This document shows, in pieces, positions 39,136-47,500 of a DNA stretch of 64,000 nucleotides (within the stretch, counting starts at the first letter, position 1; the number at the start of each line of letters is the position of its first letter). The notes beneath the pieces are model-generated. The model made no database searches, was not told the DNA's origin, and was given only the letters and a program-made list of their open reading frames with translations. A program made the translations under genes and the position numbers. The DNA comes from Andrena cerasifolii. Lineage: Eukaryota > Arthropoda > Insecta > Hymenoptera > Andrenidae. The DNA lies in contig NC_135126.1 of assembly GCF_050908995.1 (NCBI RefSeq), positions 14,260,001 through 14,324,000 of the forward strand. The letters are read 5' to 3'.

Positions 39136-39552
39136 ATTACTATTTCCAAAGTAAAATTTAATTTTTCAACAATCATCTGAACGTCAACATATCAAGTATG
39201 GATACATTTATCTGCCTGTTAGCTATAAAAATATAGTAACAAAGATGCATGATTTTATTTTAAAAAATGAAGTTTTACTCGAAATTTCCTCTACATCTCT
39301 GCCAGTGTTTCTCCAAGTAGGCGCTGCCCCCCAACGGGCGTTTAAATTATCGATGGGGACATTGTCTTTCAGAAATTACGGAACTCTATTAAACCACATT
39401 TCGAGGCGTGCAAGATCTGTGGCCAGGAATACTGCACTGAGCCCATGCACAACTTCGAAGAAGACATCATCAAAGGAGCCGCGCAGTACAATACAAACAG
39501 CCCCATACAACTTCATCACACCAACATCCTTTTACCCAAGTCCCCGATATGA
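13707..39552 (+). CDS. ine: Inebriated-type Na+/Cl--dependent SLC6 transporter, long isoform
   Basis: Eleven coding exons: 13707-14476, 20423-20613, 30178-30312, 31679-31904, 32603-32870, 33650-33878, 35417-35529, 36740-36880, 36959-37159, 38548-38724, 39373-39552; 876 aa, near the roughly 940 aa of the fly long form. Residues 1-290 are a polar, Ser/His-rich cytoplasmic N-terminus. TM1 (292-316) holds GLGNVWRFPY (304-313), the sodium/substrate site of SLC6 carriers. The second extracellular loop has the conserved disulfide pair Cys406/Cys415 and glycosylation sequons at Asn425 and Asn430. The TM6 region carries VWINAAAQIF and GSMICFASYNKF. The C-terminus contains a CxxC (ACKICGQ). The RRGPIGALGQ stretch and long N-terminus favour inebriated over GABA or glycine carriers. 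It acts at the plasma membrane in neurons and osmoregulatory epithelia; its substrate is debated. The start ATG follows a pyrimidine-rich acceptor, so an upstream non-coding exon is expected. Confidence 0.93.
15007..15993. mobile_element. Foldback (long inverted-repeat) element, about 1 kb
   Basis: The outer ends match as inverted repeats: GTTATCCTGAA..TTCCGTGG on the left, and on the right the reverse complement GTCATCCTGAA..TTCCGTGG. Long inner arms also pair: 15,100-15,360 with about 15,580-15,815, including GGGGGATTCTCGCCTAACAG against CTGTTACACGAGAATTCCCC. Nearly the whole element can therefore fold into one hairpin. No coding frame was seen. Superfamily unknown. Confidence 0.75.
17111..17320. 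mobile_element. Palindromic MITE, 210 bp, TA target site
   Basis: Almost perfect long hairpin: left arm GGGTAAAGGACCCAATTACT, right arm the reverse complement, flanked by TA (17109-17110 and 17321-17322). The inner pair TTAAGCTATTTTA and TAAAATAGCTTAA continues the stem. TA flanks suggest the Tc1/mariner superfamily. It shares the terminal GGGTAA with the element at 38,285. Confidence 0.75.
19349..20096. mobile_element. TTAA-flanked element, 748 bp
   Basis: TTAA at 19345-19348 and 20097-20100. The ends read GGGGCAGTCAG on the left and CTGACTGCCTAGTCCCC on the right. The interior word GAGAAAAACGCGTTTAAAGT is shared with the element at 35,733-36,461, so the two belong to one family of about 730-750 bp. 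No transposase was recognised. It sits in ine intron 1, just upstream of exon 2. Confidence 0.65.
24166..24498. mobile_element. hAT-like element, 333 bp, 8-bp target duplication
   Basis: Ends CAGGGGCGGATTTTTA and AAATTCGCCCCTG; target duplication CTTGGATG / CTTCGATG (24158-24165 and 24499-24506, 7 of 8 matching). The interior, from AAGCGAAAGAAATTGAAAA to TATTTGATGATATTTC-like words, matches the elements at 42.4-43.1 and 60.5-61.5 kb. This is the short form of the family, without the internal tandem repeat. Confidence 0.8.
24608..24867 (+). repeat. Dispersed repeat, partner of 54,921-55,187
   Basis: From CCCTTCGTGGTCACA to TCACTGAAAAGTTAAAAGAT this segment matches the reverse complement of 54,921-55,187 along almost its whole length, with scattered changes and small indels. 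The terminus CCCTTCGTGGTCAC looks like an element end. The short frames here and in the partner are by-products of the repeat. Confidence 0.75.
26741..27197 (-). mobile_element. hAT MITE (older copy) interrupted by a younger one
   Basis: The right part (27,037-27,197) ends in TTAAATCCGCCACTG. The left part (26,741-26,778) reads CGGTGGCGCATTTAGGGAAA, which is the expected missing end of the same element. The two halves are separated by the insertion at 26,787-27,028. Possible decayed target duplication: CTATACTC / CTGAACTC (6 of 8). Orientation is opposite to the inserted copy. Confidence 0.75.
26787..27028 (+). mobile_element. hAT MITE, 242 bp, exact 8-bp target duplication, nested
   Basis: Termini CAGTGGCGGATTTAACAG and TTAAACCCGCCACTG, flanked by the exact duplication GTTCCGAG (26779-26786 and 27029-27036). 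The target lies inside an older copy of the same family, in the inverted orientation. Same family and nearly the same length as 3,646-3,885. Non-autonomous. Confidence 0.9.
27958..28080 (-). rRNA. 5S rRNA-like sequence (divergent variant, pseudogene or 5S-derived element)
   Basis: The minus strand contains ACCGGTTCTCGTTAGATCAC followed by CGAAGTTAAGC, the strongly conserved core of animal 5S rRNA including box A, and later GATGGGAGACC, matching the box C/IE region. Length is about 123 nt, as in 5S. The helices still pair although their bases differ from standard animal 5S: helix I CCAGCGGC with GCTGCTGG, helix III CCGTGATG with CATCACGG, helix IV/V ACCGGGGAAAG with CTTTCTCCCGGT. The usual loop-E sequence (AGTAC...GGGAA) is replaced by paired bases. 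No T-run terminator follows directly. It lies antisense in ine intron 2. 5S ancestry is close to certain; whether it is expressed, or is the head of a 5S-derived SINE, cannot be told here. Confidence 0.75.
28955..29150. repeat. 30-bp minisatellite, about six units
   Basis: Units start at 28981, 29011, 29041, 29071, 29101 and 29131 (the last partial), each 30 bp with a common shape such as CGAAACTCTTCTATTGATCT. Because the unit is a multiple of three, the minus strand stays open for about 87 codons as a 10-residue repeat (for example RSIVDFPLFS). It is in ine intron 2; no evidence of coding use. Confidence 0.85.
33050..33160. repeat. Dispersed repeat fragment, inverted partner near 35.02 kb
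   Basis: The word AAATTCACTCTAAGGGGGTG followed by AAATTAACCCCT resembles the reverse complement of 35,018-35,060 (TTAAGGGCTGATTTCACCCC then CTCAGAGTGAATTT). Both lie in ine introns on either side of exon 6. The full extent and class of the element are unclear. Confidence 0.5.
34135..34678. mobile_element. pogo/Tc1-mariner-like MITE, 544 bp
   Basis: Terminal inverted repeats: CAGTAAACTCTCGCTATGGG on the left, and on the right GAGCCTATAGCGAAAGTTTACTG. TA follows the right end; the left flank reads CA, so the TA duplication is incomplete. CAGTAAACTCTCG-type ends are known from pogo-like elements of insects. No transposase frame. Located in ine intron 6. Confidence 0.65.
34889..34943. repeat. 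(CT)n microsatellite
   Basis: About 55 bp of CT repeats with two interruptions (TTTC and CGCT), in ine intron 6. On the sense transcript this gives a polypyrimidine run far from any used acceptor; it is followed by CTCTCAGG, an acceptor-like sequence. Confidence 0.9.
35733..36461. mobile_element. TTAA-flanked element, 729 bp
   Basis: TTAA at 35729-35732 and 36462-36465. Terminal inverted repeats GGGGAGGTTCCGGTCTAG and CAGACCGGAATCTCCCC. Inside, a second inverted pair (GGGACCTGTATCTCCAAAAG with CTTTTGGAGGTACAGGTCCC) lets much of the element fold. It shares GAGAAAAACGCGTTTAAAGT with 19,349-20,096. In ine intron 7. Confidence 0.75.
37834..38008. mobile_element. Short inverted-repeat element, 175 bp
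   Basis: Left end CACTTGTTACATATCCCTGT and right end, reverse-complemented, CACTTGTTACGTATCCTCGT. The inner arms, rich in the word GTTGCACCGT/CGTTGC, pair imperfectly. No clear target duplication was seen. In ine intron 9. Confidence 0.65.
38285..38458. mobile_element. MITE with 42-bp inverted ends, TA target site, 174 bp
   Basis: Flanked by TA (38283-38284 and 38459-38460). The left end GGGTAAGTCCGGGAGACGCG and the right end CGCGTCTCCCGGATTTACCC are inverted repeats continuing for about 42 bp with few mismatches. GC-rich arms in an AT-rich intron. Tc1/mariner-type by target site. Confidence 0.8.
39089..39134. repeat. (GA)n microsatellite
   Basis: About 45 bp of GA repeats in the last ine intron. 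It is complementary to the (CT)n run at 34,889-34,943 in the same pre-mRNA. Confidence 0.9.
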
Positions 39553-39910
39553 TTTAGGGTAACTTAAGGAACAACGACTCGAGACCGTGAGTATTTCGCC
39601 TGGAATGCCTCTAAAGACGCGTGAAAATGTTCAATCGGAGATGTACTGACTATGTAGATAGCGCCACGCCAAGTCGATGCGTTGTCGCTGTTTCGCGAGG
39701 CGTATCGTTAGCTTATTAGCAAGTATTTATTAAAATTAAAAGGCAGGAAATGTCGTTACAGTTGATATGACGTGTATTTATCGAAATAGAATTTTTGTAG
39801 CGAACGATTTGAGCGAAGCGAAACGATTAAGCTTTGCTGACATCCGCGACGCCGCGCCGATGTCGACGCTTTAATCTGATAAATACGCGACTCCCTAATA
39901 AGGCTAAATA

Positions 39911-40361
39911 CAGAGTGTCCAGTGTATCGTTGAAAACCAGTCGGCAGATCATTTCACATAAAAAAAAACGAGTACTGCGGGAAAAAGTTTTTTAACTGGT
40001 TGCATAGATTTTATAAAAAAATATTTTGAAAGAGTTAAAACACCGTGGATTTAGTTAGTAAGTCCGGAATAATCTATGGCGAGCGTTTACTTCGCAAAAT
40101 AATACTGTAATTTGTATACCTACAGGTCAGAATATTTCTTATAAAAACCGTAGTGCCATTCATCTTCTTGTTATAAGCAAACCTACACCATTCGTATTAA
40201 ATTTTAAATTTAACATGGAAAGTAGTATTACGTTCAAAATCATTTTTCTCAAAGAACTAAGCCACGCATAAAAATAATGTATTCTACATTCTGTACTTGT
40301 TGTTTTTTTTTATCAGGAATCATGTCCTGACTTATTTTAACACAATCCACTGGACACCCTG
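39911..40361. mobile_element. MITE with CAGRGTGTCC ends, TA target site, 451 bp
   Basis: TA flanks (39909-39910 and 40362-40363). Ends CAGAGTGTCCAGTG and CACTGGACACCCTG are inverted repeats of about 14 bp. The interior is AT-rich and non-coding. Confidence 0.7.
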
Positions 40362-40619
40362 TATATTTATTCACATATCTATCGTTAGAGTTACGATATT
40401 AGTACTACAGGTTTTAATTATTCGTTGCCAAGTTGGATGCACATTAATGCAATTAAACATGACATTTTGCATTTATCGTGCCACACATATTTCATGACTT
40501 CGGTACGTGTTTACATTTTATCGATCTAGGTTCCGTTGGACGTTCAAAATCAATTCACTAAATCGTGTAAAATACGACGATGCCAGAGTGTTCTGTACTG
40601 AGAAATAAGGGCTGTACTT

Positions 40620-41076
40620 CCGAAAGGGAGCGGTGGCCGATCGAGATGAAACTTGGTGGGTATTACGAGGGGTGTGGAAAGGCTCCAAATATAAAATTTC
40701 AGCTCCGGCAATTAATGCGTTCGAAAGATACAGGGGTAATTGTGCATAAAAGGGTACACCTTACCGATTTTTTTTAATCACTTTACCACGGTCCTCCCTC
40801 TTAACAATAGTTCTGTTGACTTAAACCGACACAACGCATTCCACTTTCCAACTTGTCCCGGGTATTAGTATTGGTTGGGGCTAGATTAGTGCGTGGGTTC
40901 CCGGGTACGGGGCCTGAAGCAACGTCCAAAAAAAATTTTCAAAAAAAAATTAACAATATTTTTTTATTAATATTTCGGAAACTAATATATACCCGACGCT
41001 ACAATTTTAGATTTAGGGTCCACACCCCCTCCCTCTCCCCCCCAACCTCATCTCGATCGGCCACCGGTCCCTTTCG
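40620..41076. repeat. Inverted repeat with 60-bp arms
   Basis: The left arm, CGAAAGGGAGCGGTGGCCGA then TCGAGATGAAACTTGG, is the reverse complement of the right arm, CCAACCTCATCTCGATCGG then CCACCGGTCCCTTTCG, and a GGTGTGG / CCACACC pair extends it inwards. Probably a decayed foldback element; outer ends and target duplication were not found. Confidence 0.65.
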
Positions 41077-42422
41077 GAATAATATCCGAAATATGGAATT
41101 CCATATAGTTGATGGTAGAAGATAAGCGAAAATTCGAACGCTTAAATTCGTACGTTTACGTTTTATTATTTCACTGTGACACGCGACTTTTTTTCTGGTC
41201 ACACAGCGTGCAGGAGCTAGATCGATATCTTCTGGCGTGTGCGTACTAGTCATAAAATGTATGTACGACGGAAAATACGTGCGATGTGATAAGCCAAATG
41301 TTGTTGGGCACGCACGTCCAACTTTGTCGGTAAGTAATAAAGTGAAATCATAACCACATGATATATGGGCCCGTTATGAATCATCCAGTTTTGTTTTCTG
41401 TTGAGAAGCGAACCGTGTATCGTTACGTGACGTTGTAAAGAATATTAATTTTTAATACTGTAGAGCGTAATAAACATAGGGCGAGAGAGATTAATTTGCG
41501 ATATTATTATTAGTTTAGGACGCGATGTTTCCTCTGATAAAAGAACTTACAATTATATGCATCATTTAGTTGTGAAATCGAAGACAATCGACATTCCATT
41601 GCTTCTTAATTTTCGTACAGTAGCGGATCATAGATTTGTTTATACGTATAGTGGAACTGCAGGGATTACTGAGTTATGCTTGATTTTTTGTGTTAGCGCT
41701 TCAAGTTAATTAAATTTGTGATACGTGGCTAAGAATTACAAGTATTTAATATGGCATTGCAGTCTTAAATTCGAGCACACTGGGTTATATTTTCAATATA
41801 CTTAACAAAAATAACTAGTCGATTTTAAATAGTGCGAAGACATTCTGTGTCAATTTTGAGAAAGAATATGGGAGAGTGAAACAGTATGTCTCGGGAACAA
41901 TGCACGAGCGTTCAGAATAATATCCTAATTCGTAAATGTTTCTTATGTTCTTCACAGATTCTATTACTACTTCTACTTTTACTTCTAGTACCACTACTCC
42001 TTTCAAGATTTACAGTGTGGGCTACTAGCAACACCTGAATATCTCATTTGAATTTGAAAATACTTCTGTATTATGTTATTGAAATAATTTCTGTGTTATT
42101 CAAATCATCGGTGGATTTTTCTAGTAAAATTACGTATACTTTTATTTTTAATTTTCCACCATGGTCGAGCATAAAACACGTACTTCAAGGAGACCCAGAT
42201 TCACTTTCCAATAATTAACTCTACCCAAATTTGTTTATCGAAAATTCAAGTCCTTTGCAACTTTAATGTTTAATGATTATTTAGCTCGCTTAATTCTTGC
42301 TTCCCCAAACATACCTATAAGTCCAATTTGAACAAATTTATGAACCACTGTACACACCCGTAACGAGTAATTTAAACGAGCCCCCGTTACTGTTATGCGT
42401 TCTCGTCGCGTGATTTTAAAAT

Positions 42423-43140
42423 CAGGGGCGGAATTGAATATAGGCTAACAATAAGTAGGCTGCAACTTAGGGTGGCAAATTTTGCGGAATGTGCAACTCT
42501 TGGGAAGCGGAAAATTTGGGGGAGTGGCAAATTTTGAGGAGCGGGAAATTTTGGGGAGCGATAATGTTTCGGGACCAACAAATTTTTGGGAGCAGAAATT
42601 TTTGGGCGCGACAAATTTTAGGGACCAACAAATTTTTGGGAGCAGAAATTTTGGGAAGCGGAAAATTTTAGGGACCAACAAATTTTTGGGAGCAGAAATT
42701 TTGGGAAGCGGAAAATTTTAGGGACCAACAAATTTTTGGGAGCAGAAATTTTGGGAAGCGGAAAATTTTAGGGACCAACAAATTTTTGGGAGCAGAAATT
42801 TTGGGAAGCGGAAAATTTTAGGGACCAACAAATTTTTGGGAGCAGAAATTTTGGGAAGCGGAAAATTTTAGGGACCAACAAATTTTTGGGAGCAGAAATT
42901 TTGGGAAGCGGAAAATTTTGGGATGCGATAAATGAGCGAAAGAAATTGGAAAAGGTTTAAACACAAAGGCTCGAGACAACTTTAAAAACAATTCACATAT
43001 TTTTATATAGCGAATTAACAACAACTTAGATATGAGTTTCCCTTTTGAATTAATTTTGAAATTGTCTGGACTGTTTCAAATTAAAACATTTGATTGACGC
43101 TTGTTATCCTAGGGGCGCCAAATCTTCAAATCCGCCCCCG
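42423..43140. mobile_element. hAT-like element with internal 50-bp minisatellite, 718 bp
   Basis: Ends CAGGGGCGGAATTG and CAAATCCGCCCCCG; flanking 8-mers TTTAAAAT / ATTAAAAT (42415-42422 and 43141-43148, 7 of 8). The right half matches the short element at 24,166-24,498 and the one at 60.5-61.5 kb. The left half is taken up by tandem repeats. No transposase. Confidence 0.8.
42471..42920. repeat. Minisatellite: six identical 50-bp units plus older degenerate units
   Basis: From 42,621 to 42,920 a 50-bp unit (starting GGGACCAACAAATTTTTGGG) is repeated six times with no visible difference, at 42621, 42671, 42721, 42771, 42821 and 42871. The preceding 150 bp are variants of the sub-motif TTTTGGGAAGCGGAAAA. 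The perfect identity points to recent expansion. G-runs are all on the plus strand. Confidence 0.95.
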
Positions 43141-44120
43141 ATTAAAATATCATTATGCGACTTACAATTGCTTGTATTAGGCGTCCCCATTAATGTTCTA
43201 CCGTAATTGTAAACGCACTGACTGAACATAGAAGGAGAATCGTGCAAAGCACTGCAATTAACAATCGATGTATATAGACGATGTTCAATAGAAGCGAGTA
43301 GAAGTGTTAACGTTTTATCACACTTATACATTTTTATGGAATAAGTAGCAATGGCGAATACGACTGCGCCGAAGACAACGAAGAATGACAGTTTAAGCCT
43401 GTTAACTGCAAAACGAATGCCGTGGATGCAGTCGATACGCCGCGTAGGAAATTTCCGAAACAGAAACCGTACAAAGCTGAATTGTCAATAATTAAACCGA
43501 GTTGAGCACATTAGGTTGTAATTGTTCAAACCACTGTTATAAATTATTACATTCTAACAATGGTTTTCTAAATATATTTATAACCCGTTCCTCCTTATCA
43601 AATAATTATATTGCAAATTTAGATGCTTTATCCTAAGGTAATCGTATTTCGACACAAATATCTTCAAAACTGTTGGTGATGTCGAAAAGTATTTCAGATA
43701 AAATTTTAATAGATTCGATGGGGTGTAACCTGATGAAATTAGCTTTTGTAGGTTGTGTAGAGAAAATATAAAGATTAATCTCGTTCTTTTAATAATTTAA
43801 TACAACCGTGATTTAAGGGGTTGTACCTAGTCAGGCGGCCGAAAAGAGGCCAATGTTTGTGAATTTTTTTTGAAAAAGCGGAAGCATATATTTTTACAGA
43901 ACTTTTTGCCCTTAAAAGAGCAACATTTGAAGAACATTTGGTAATTTTTTCGTAGAAAAATATTTACGTTTATAATAAAATAACAACCGACATCCAAGAA
44001 GCCTTTTTGAAAATTTGTTTTTGCGGTGAGCACTGCCATTCGGAACCAGATTATTTAAAATAAAAAAACAAAGAAGAGAGAGATTTCGTTAGTATATTAA
44101 TGATCCTCTGATTAACGGAG

Positions 44121-44264
44121 GAAATTTCCGAAATATTAATTTAAACCAAACTGGCGGCTATTTAAAGTTGAAATCCTGATTTTCTCGAGTGACTTTTGCA
44201 CGCAAAAATCAGGATTTTACCTTTAAATAGCCGCTATTTTGTTTTAAATTAATATTCCGGAATT
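44121..44264. repeat. Compact hairpin: 60-bp arms with a 22-nt loop
   Basis: The left arm (44,121-44,183, containing GGCGGCTATTTAAAGTTGAA) and the right arm (44,206-44,264, containing TTTAAATAGCCGCTATTTTG) are near-perfect inverted repeats with a very short spacer. It lies 280 bp before the norpA start codon. It could be a palindromic MITE; transcribed, it would form a long precursor-like hairpin. Confidence 0.8.
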
Positions 44265-44542
44265 CTTTTCTTAAAATCTACAATTAACACTCTTATTATT
44301 GGCACGCGCTCACACATGCACTCCATAGTAGACATAAGACGAAGACCATTCTTACGCGACGAGCGCTGCCGGTTCGCAACGAATCCTCATACGTTAAATT
44401 GGATTTGGCTAATTGCGTTATGTGCCTTCGAGCAAAGTTTCACGTACGGCATCTAGTCATTCGAGTCTCATGCAACCCCCAGTTCGCTTCGAGGCACCCT
44501 GCATAGGCACCGTTCCGCCTACGAAACGAAACAAGCGGAAAC

Positions 44543-47500
44543 ATGACGAAGAAGTTCGAGTTTAATTGGCAGATCGAGGTGCCGGAGCTACTGAGGAACG
44601 GCTCGACGTTCGACCGTTGGTTCGAGGACAAGGAAACGACTGAATACGAGCCGAATTGTTTATTTAAAGTCGACGAATACGGGTTCTTCGTTTATTGGAA
44701 GAGCGATGGCAAGGTATCTGGAATCGTAGCCGCGAAATAAGTAGCTAGTCGTTCAAGAAGCAAAGCACAATATTAGCACTCTGATGGCCCCTGTCGCGTA
44801 TGCGTGATTTCACGATCTCCATCTGTTACTTCCCGTGAGCCTAAAGGTGCGAAAGCGCGGTGAGATTTTACACGAGACTTTTCTATCATCAGACAAAAAT
44901 CTCTGCAACAACTAAATGTAAATAATTTTTTAAAAATATACAATGGAACTTGTCGCATGAGAGTCTAGTTTCAGGAGACTATTGACAAAATAATTAAAAA
45001 ATAATTAAATAATTGTCTGACGAGATTAAAGTCTCATGTGCGACACGATATTTTTGTCTCATCGTGGATTTGCACCTTAGAATTCAACATTTGTTTCATA
45101 ATTATCAACGGCACAATATTTCAGTCCAAGATTTATATACTATTTGCAATTTGCTGTGTTGATCGTTTTAAAAAACCACTGAATAGTTGGAAAATTTGAA
45201 AAAGGTCGGCAGTGGGCGTAAGCTCGCTGGAAAAGCTGCAGCCGTCAAAGTGCTAAGTTTATAAAGCGACTTGTGACGTAAGAGCGTGTCAAGAATCGAA
45301 TGGTATTATTTTTAACTTCGAAATCAGATGGGATCACCTTGAAGAATGGCTTCAGATTTCGTAATTTCGAGCTTCCGAAGAAAAAGAACTGGTAGCGAAG
45401 TCGTACCTGTTTCGAGCCCAAGTCGAGCTGCTTGAAATCACAAATATACCTTTCGCTCGTGATTTTAGGATGGCGTTGGTCTGCAACTTTTGAATGCTTT
45501 CGCACGCTCGTACCATTTTACCAAGGCCCCCAATAACCCTTTGAATCTGGGGAAATTAAAAAAAATTAAAAACAACTTTTTCGCGTCAATATTTATTAAT
45601 TTAATTACGTTTGCGGGATTATTTATTTGTTTTATATAATCGATAAGGATTGTAAACTGCAACATCCAGTCAACATCCATGAAGACTTTGACCGCGAATA
45701 AACTTTCCTCAGATTCAATCAAAGTATAGAGAACGTTCCCCAGGTTCAAAGGGGTAAAGAACTAAAGTGGCAATAAGTGGCGAAATACAAAAATACAAGT
45801 TTAATGACTTATCTTACATGGGTATCGCTTACACCACTAGGGTTTTCTGCGAGTGCCTATTCAAGGTCCCTCCAAGCAGACGCTATTTCATTTTGCGGGA
45901 TGATCTGAATTTAATTTCTAATTTGAATATGAAATTATTTTTTACTTCAATTATATTTTATATAGGACGGCGATGTGATAGAATTAGCTCAAGTGAGCGA
46001 TATTCGTTATGGCGGCACGCCGAAGGTAAATATTATATCTATTCGTTCATGCTGCGGTAGAGCTACAATAATTATTCCAACCCCCGTTAACCAAGCCCTG
46101 ATTACCTTAACGATATCATCTTAGGATCGAAAGCTGTTCCCCAAATTTCATTTAAAGTTACTTACTCTGCGTCGAGAATAGAATATTCTATGATAAACGA
46201 AATTTCTTCAAGTAAACACAAATGCAAAGAAAAGGGTGGAATAATTGGAGTTCCACTGTACTTAAAATTGAACCCAGCAATAAATTAATCCTCCAAGCGA
46301 CTTCGACTGATTTGTACAATTTTATGTTCGTCAGGATCCTAAGTTATGTAATAAAATAAGTAAACACGGGAGTATGGAGCAAATTGACGAGAAAAGCTTA
46401 ACTATATGTTCAGGTATCGATTACACGAACATCCACTATCAGCACGTTGTCTGTGCGGACGCACAAACGGCTAAGGTGATAATTTTAATAAAAAACAGAA
46501 GGAATAGTAAAATAGGTTGTTCTTGTTTATATACAGTGAACTAGTACAACATAATGTTAATATTAATCGATCTAGGATTGGCAAGCTGGTCTGCGAAAAA
46601 TCACGCACAACACGAAAGCTTCGAACGTTTGCCCAACAATCCAGTTGATGAAACAGTACGTACTAATAAACATGTGAATTTTGATACATCTAGTTTAATA
46701 TAATTCGGTATTAATAAGCACAGCTTTGAATAGTAAGCTATGCATTTATTCATCAGTTGGATGAGACTGAGCTTTCAAGTGGATCCTAAAGGAAAAGTGC
46801 CTGTGAAAGTTATATCGAAAACCTTTGCCTCGGGGAAAACTGAAAAACTCGTTTATCAATGTCTGTCAGATTTGGGATTACCTAGTGGAAAAGTAAGATT
46901 TTTTTCCGAAAGCTTTTTATGTTTATTGTATAGCTCTGTGCTATGAACGCCATTTTTCCAAGCTGCGTGTAAAATGCAACATCAGCAAAACGTATTAAAT
47001 CTGCTTCTATACATTTTAATAACAAAGAAATAGATTTTTTTTTAAAGTGAGCTTGTATAAAAACGACAGCTGGTAAATTATTGTAGAATATTATATTTCA
47101 GAAAAGTACTGATAGACAGTTGAAGAAGAATAAGAATTTCTAAGTATTTCTACATTTGTTAATTTACGTAGTATCGATTTATGGGGTAATAGTGATTCGT
47201 TTTATGTACATTCTCCTGACTTATCCTAATTATTTTAGATTATTTATTAGACACCTTTCGTTTAATGGGAGTGTTTTATATTAAGAAAAAATATTACACG
47301 AAAACTTTTAAAAGAGATTTTTAGTCAGTTGTCCTATAACGTTGTGGAAACCATTTTCAGTTTAGAAAGAGTGCAGAAAAATATTAATCTTTTAATTTTA
47401 GTGTTCTTTTTAGTTTTGGTTGTAGATCTATTTAGTTTTTAGTTTTACTTTTAATTTTAAATTTAGTTTTAGCATTAGTATAGTAATAGATATTATATTT

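Larger units (their letters stand above)
39553..44542. other. Intergenic region between ine and norpA
   Basis: No gene recognised. ATTAAA words shortly after the ine stop (about 39,728-39,740) may act as polyadenylation signals. The rest holds an inverted-repeat MITE, a second inverted-repeat element (40.6-41.1 kb), a minisatellite-bearing hAT-like element and, next to norpA, a compact hairpin, all listed separately. Confidence 0.5.
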
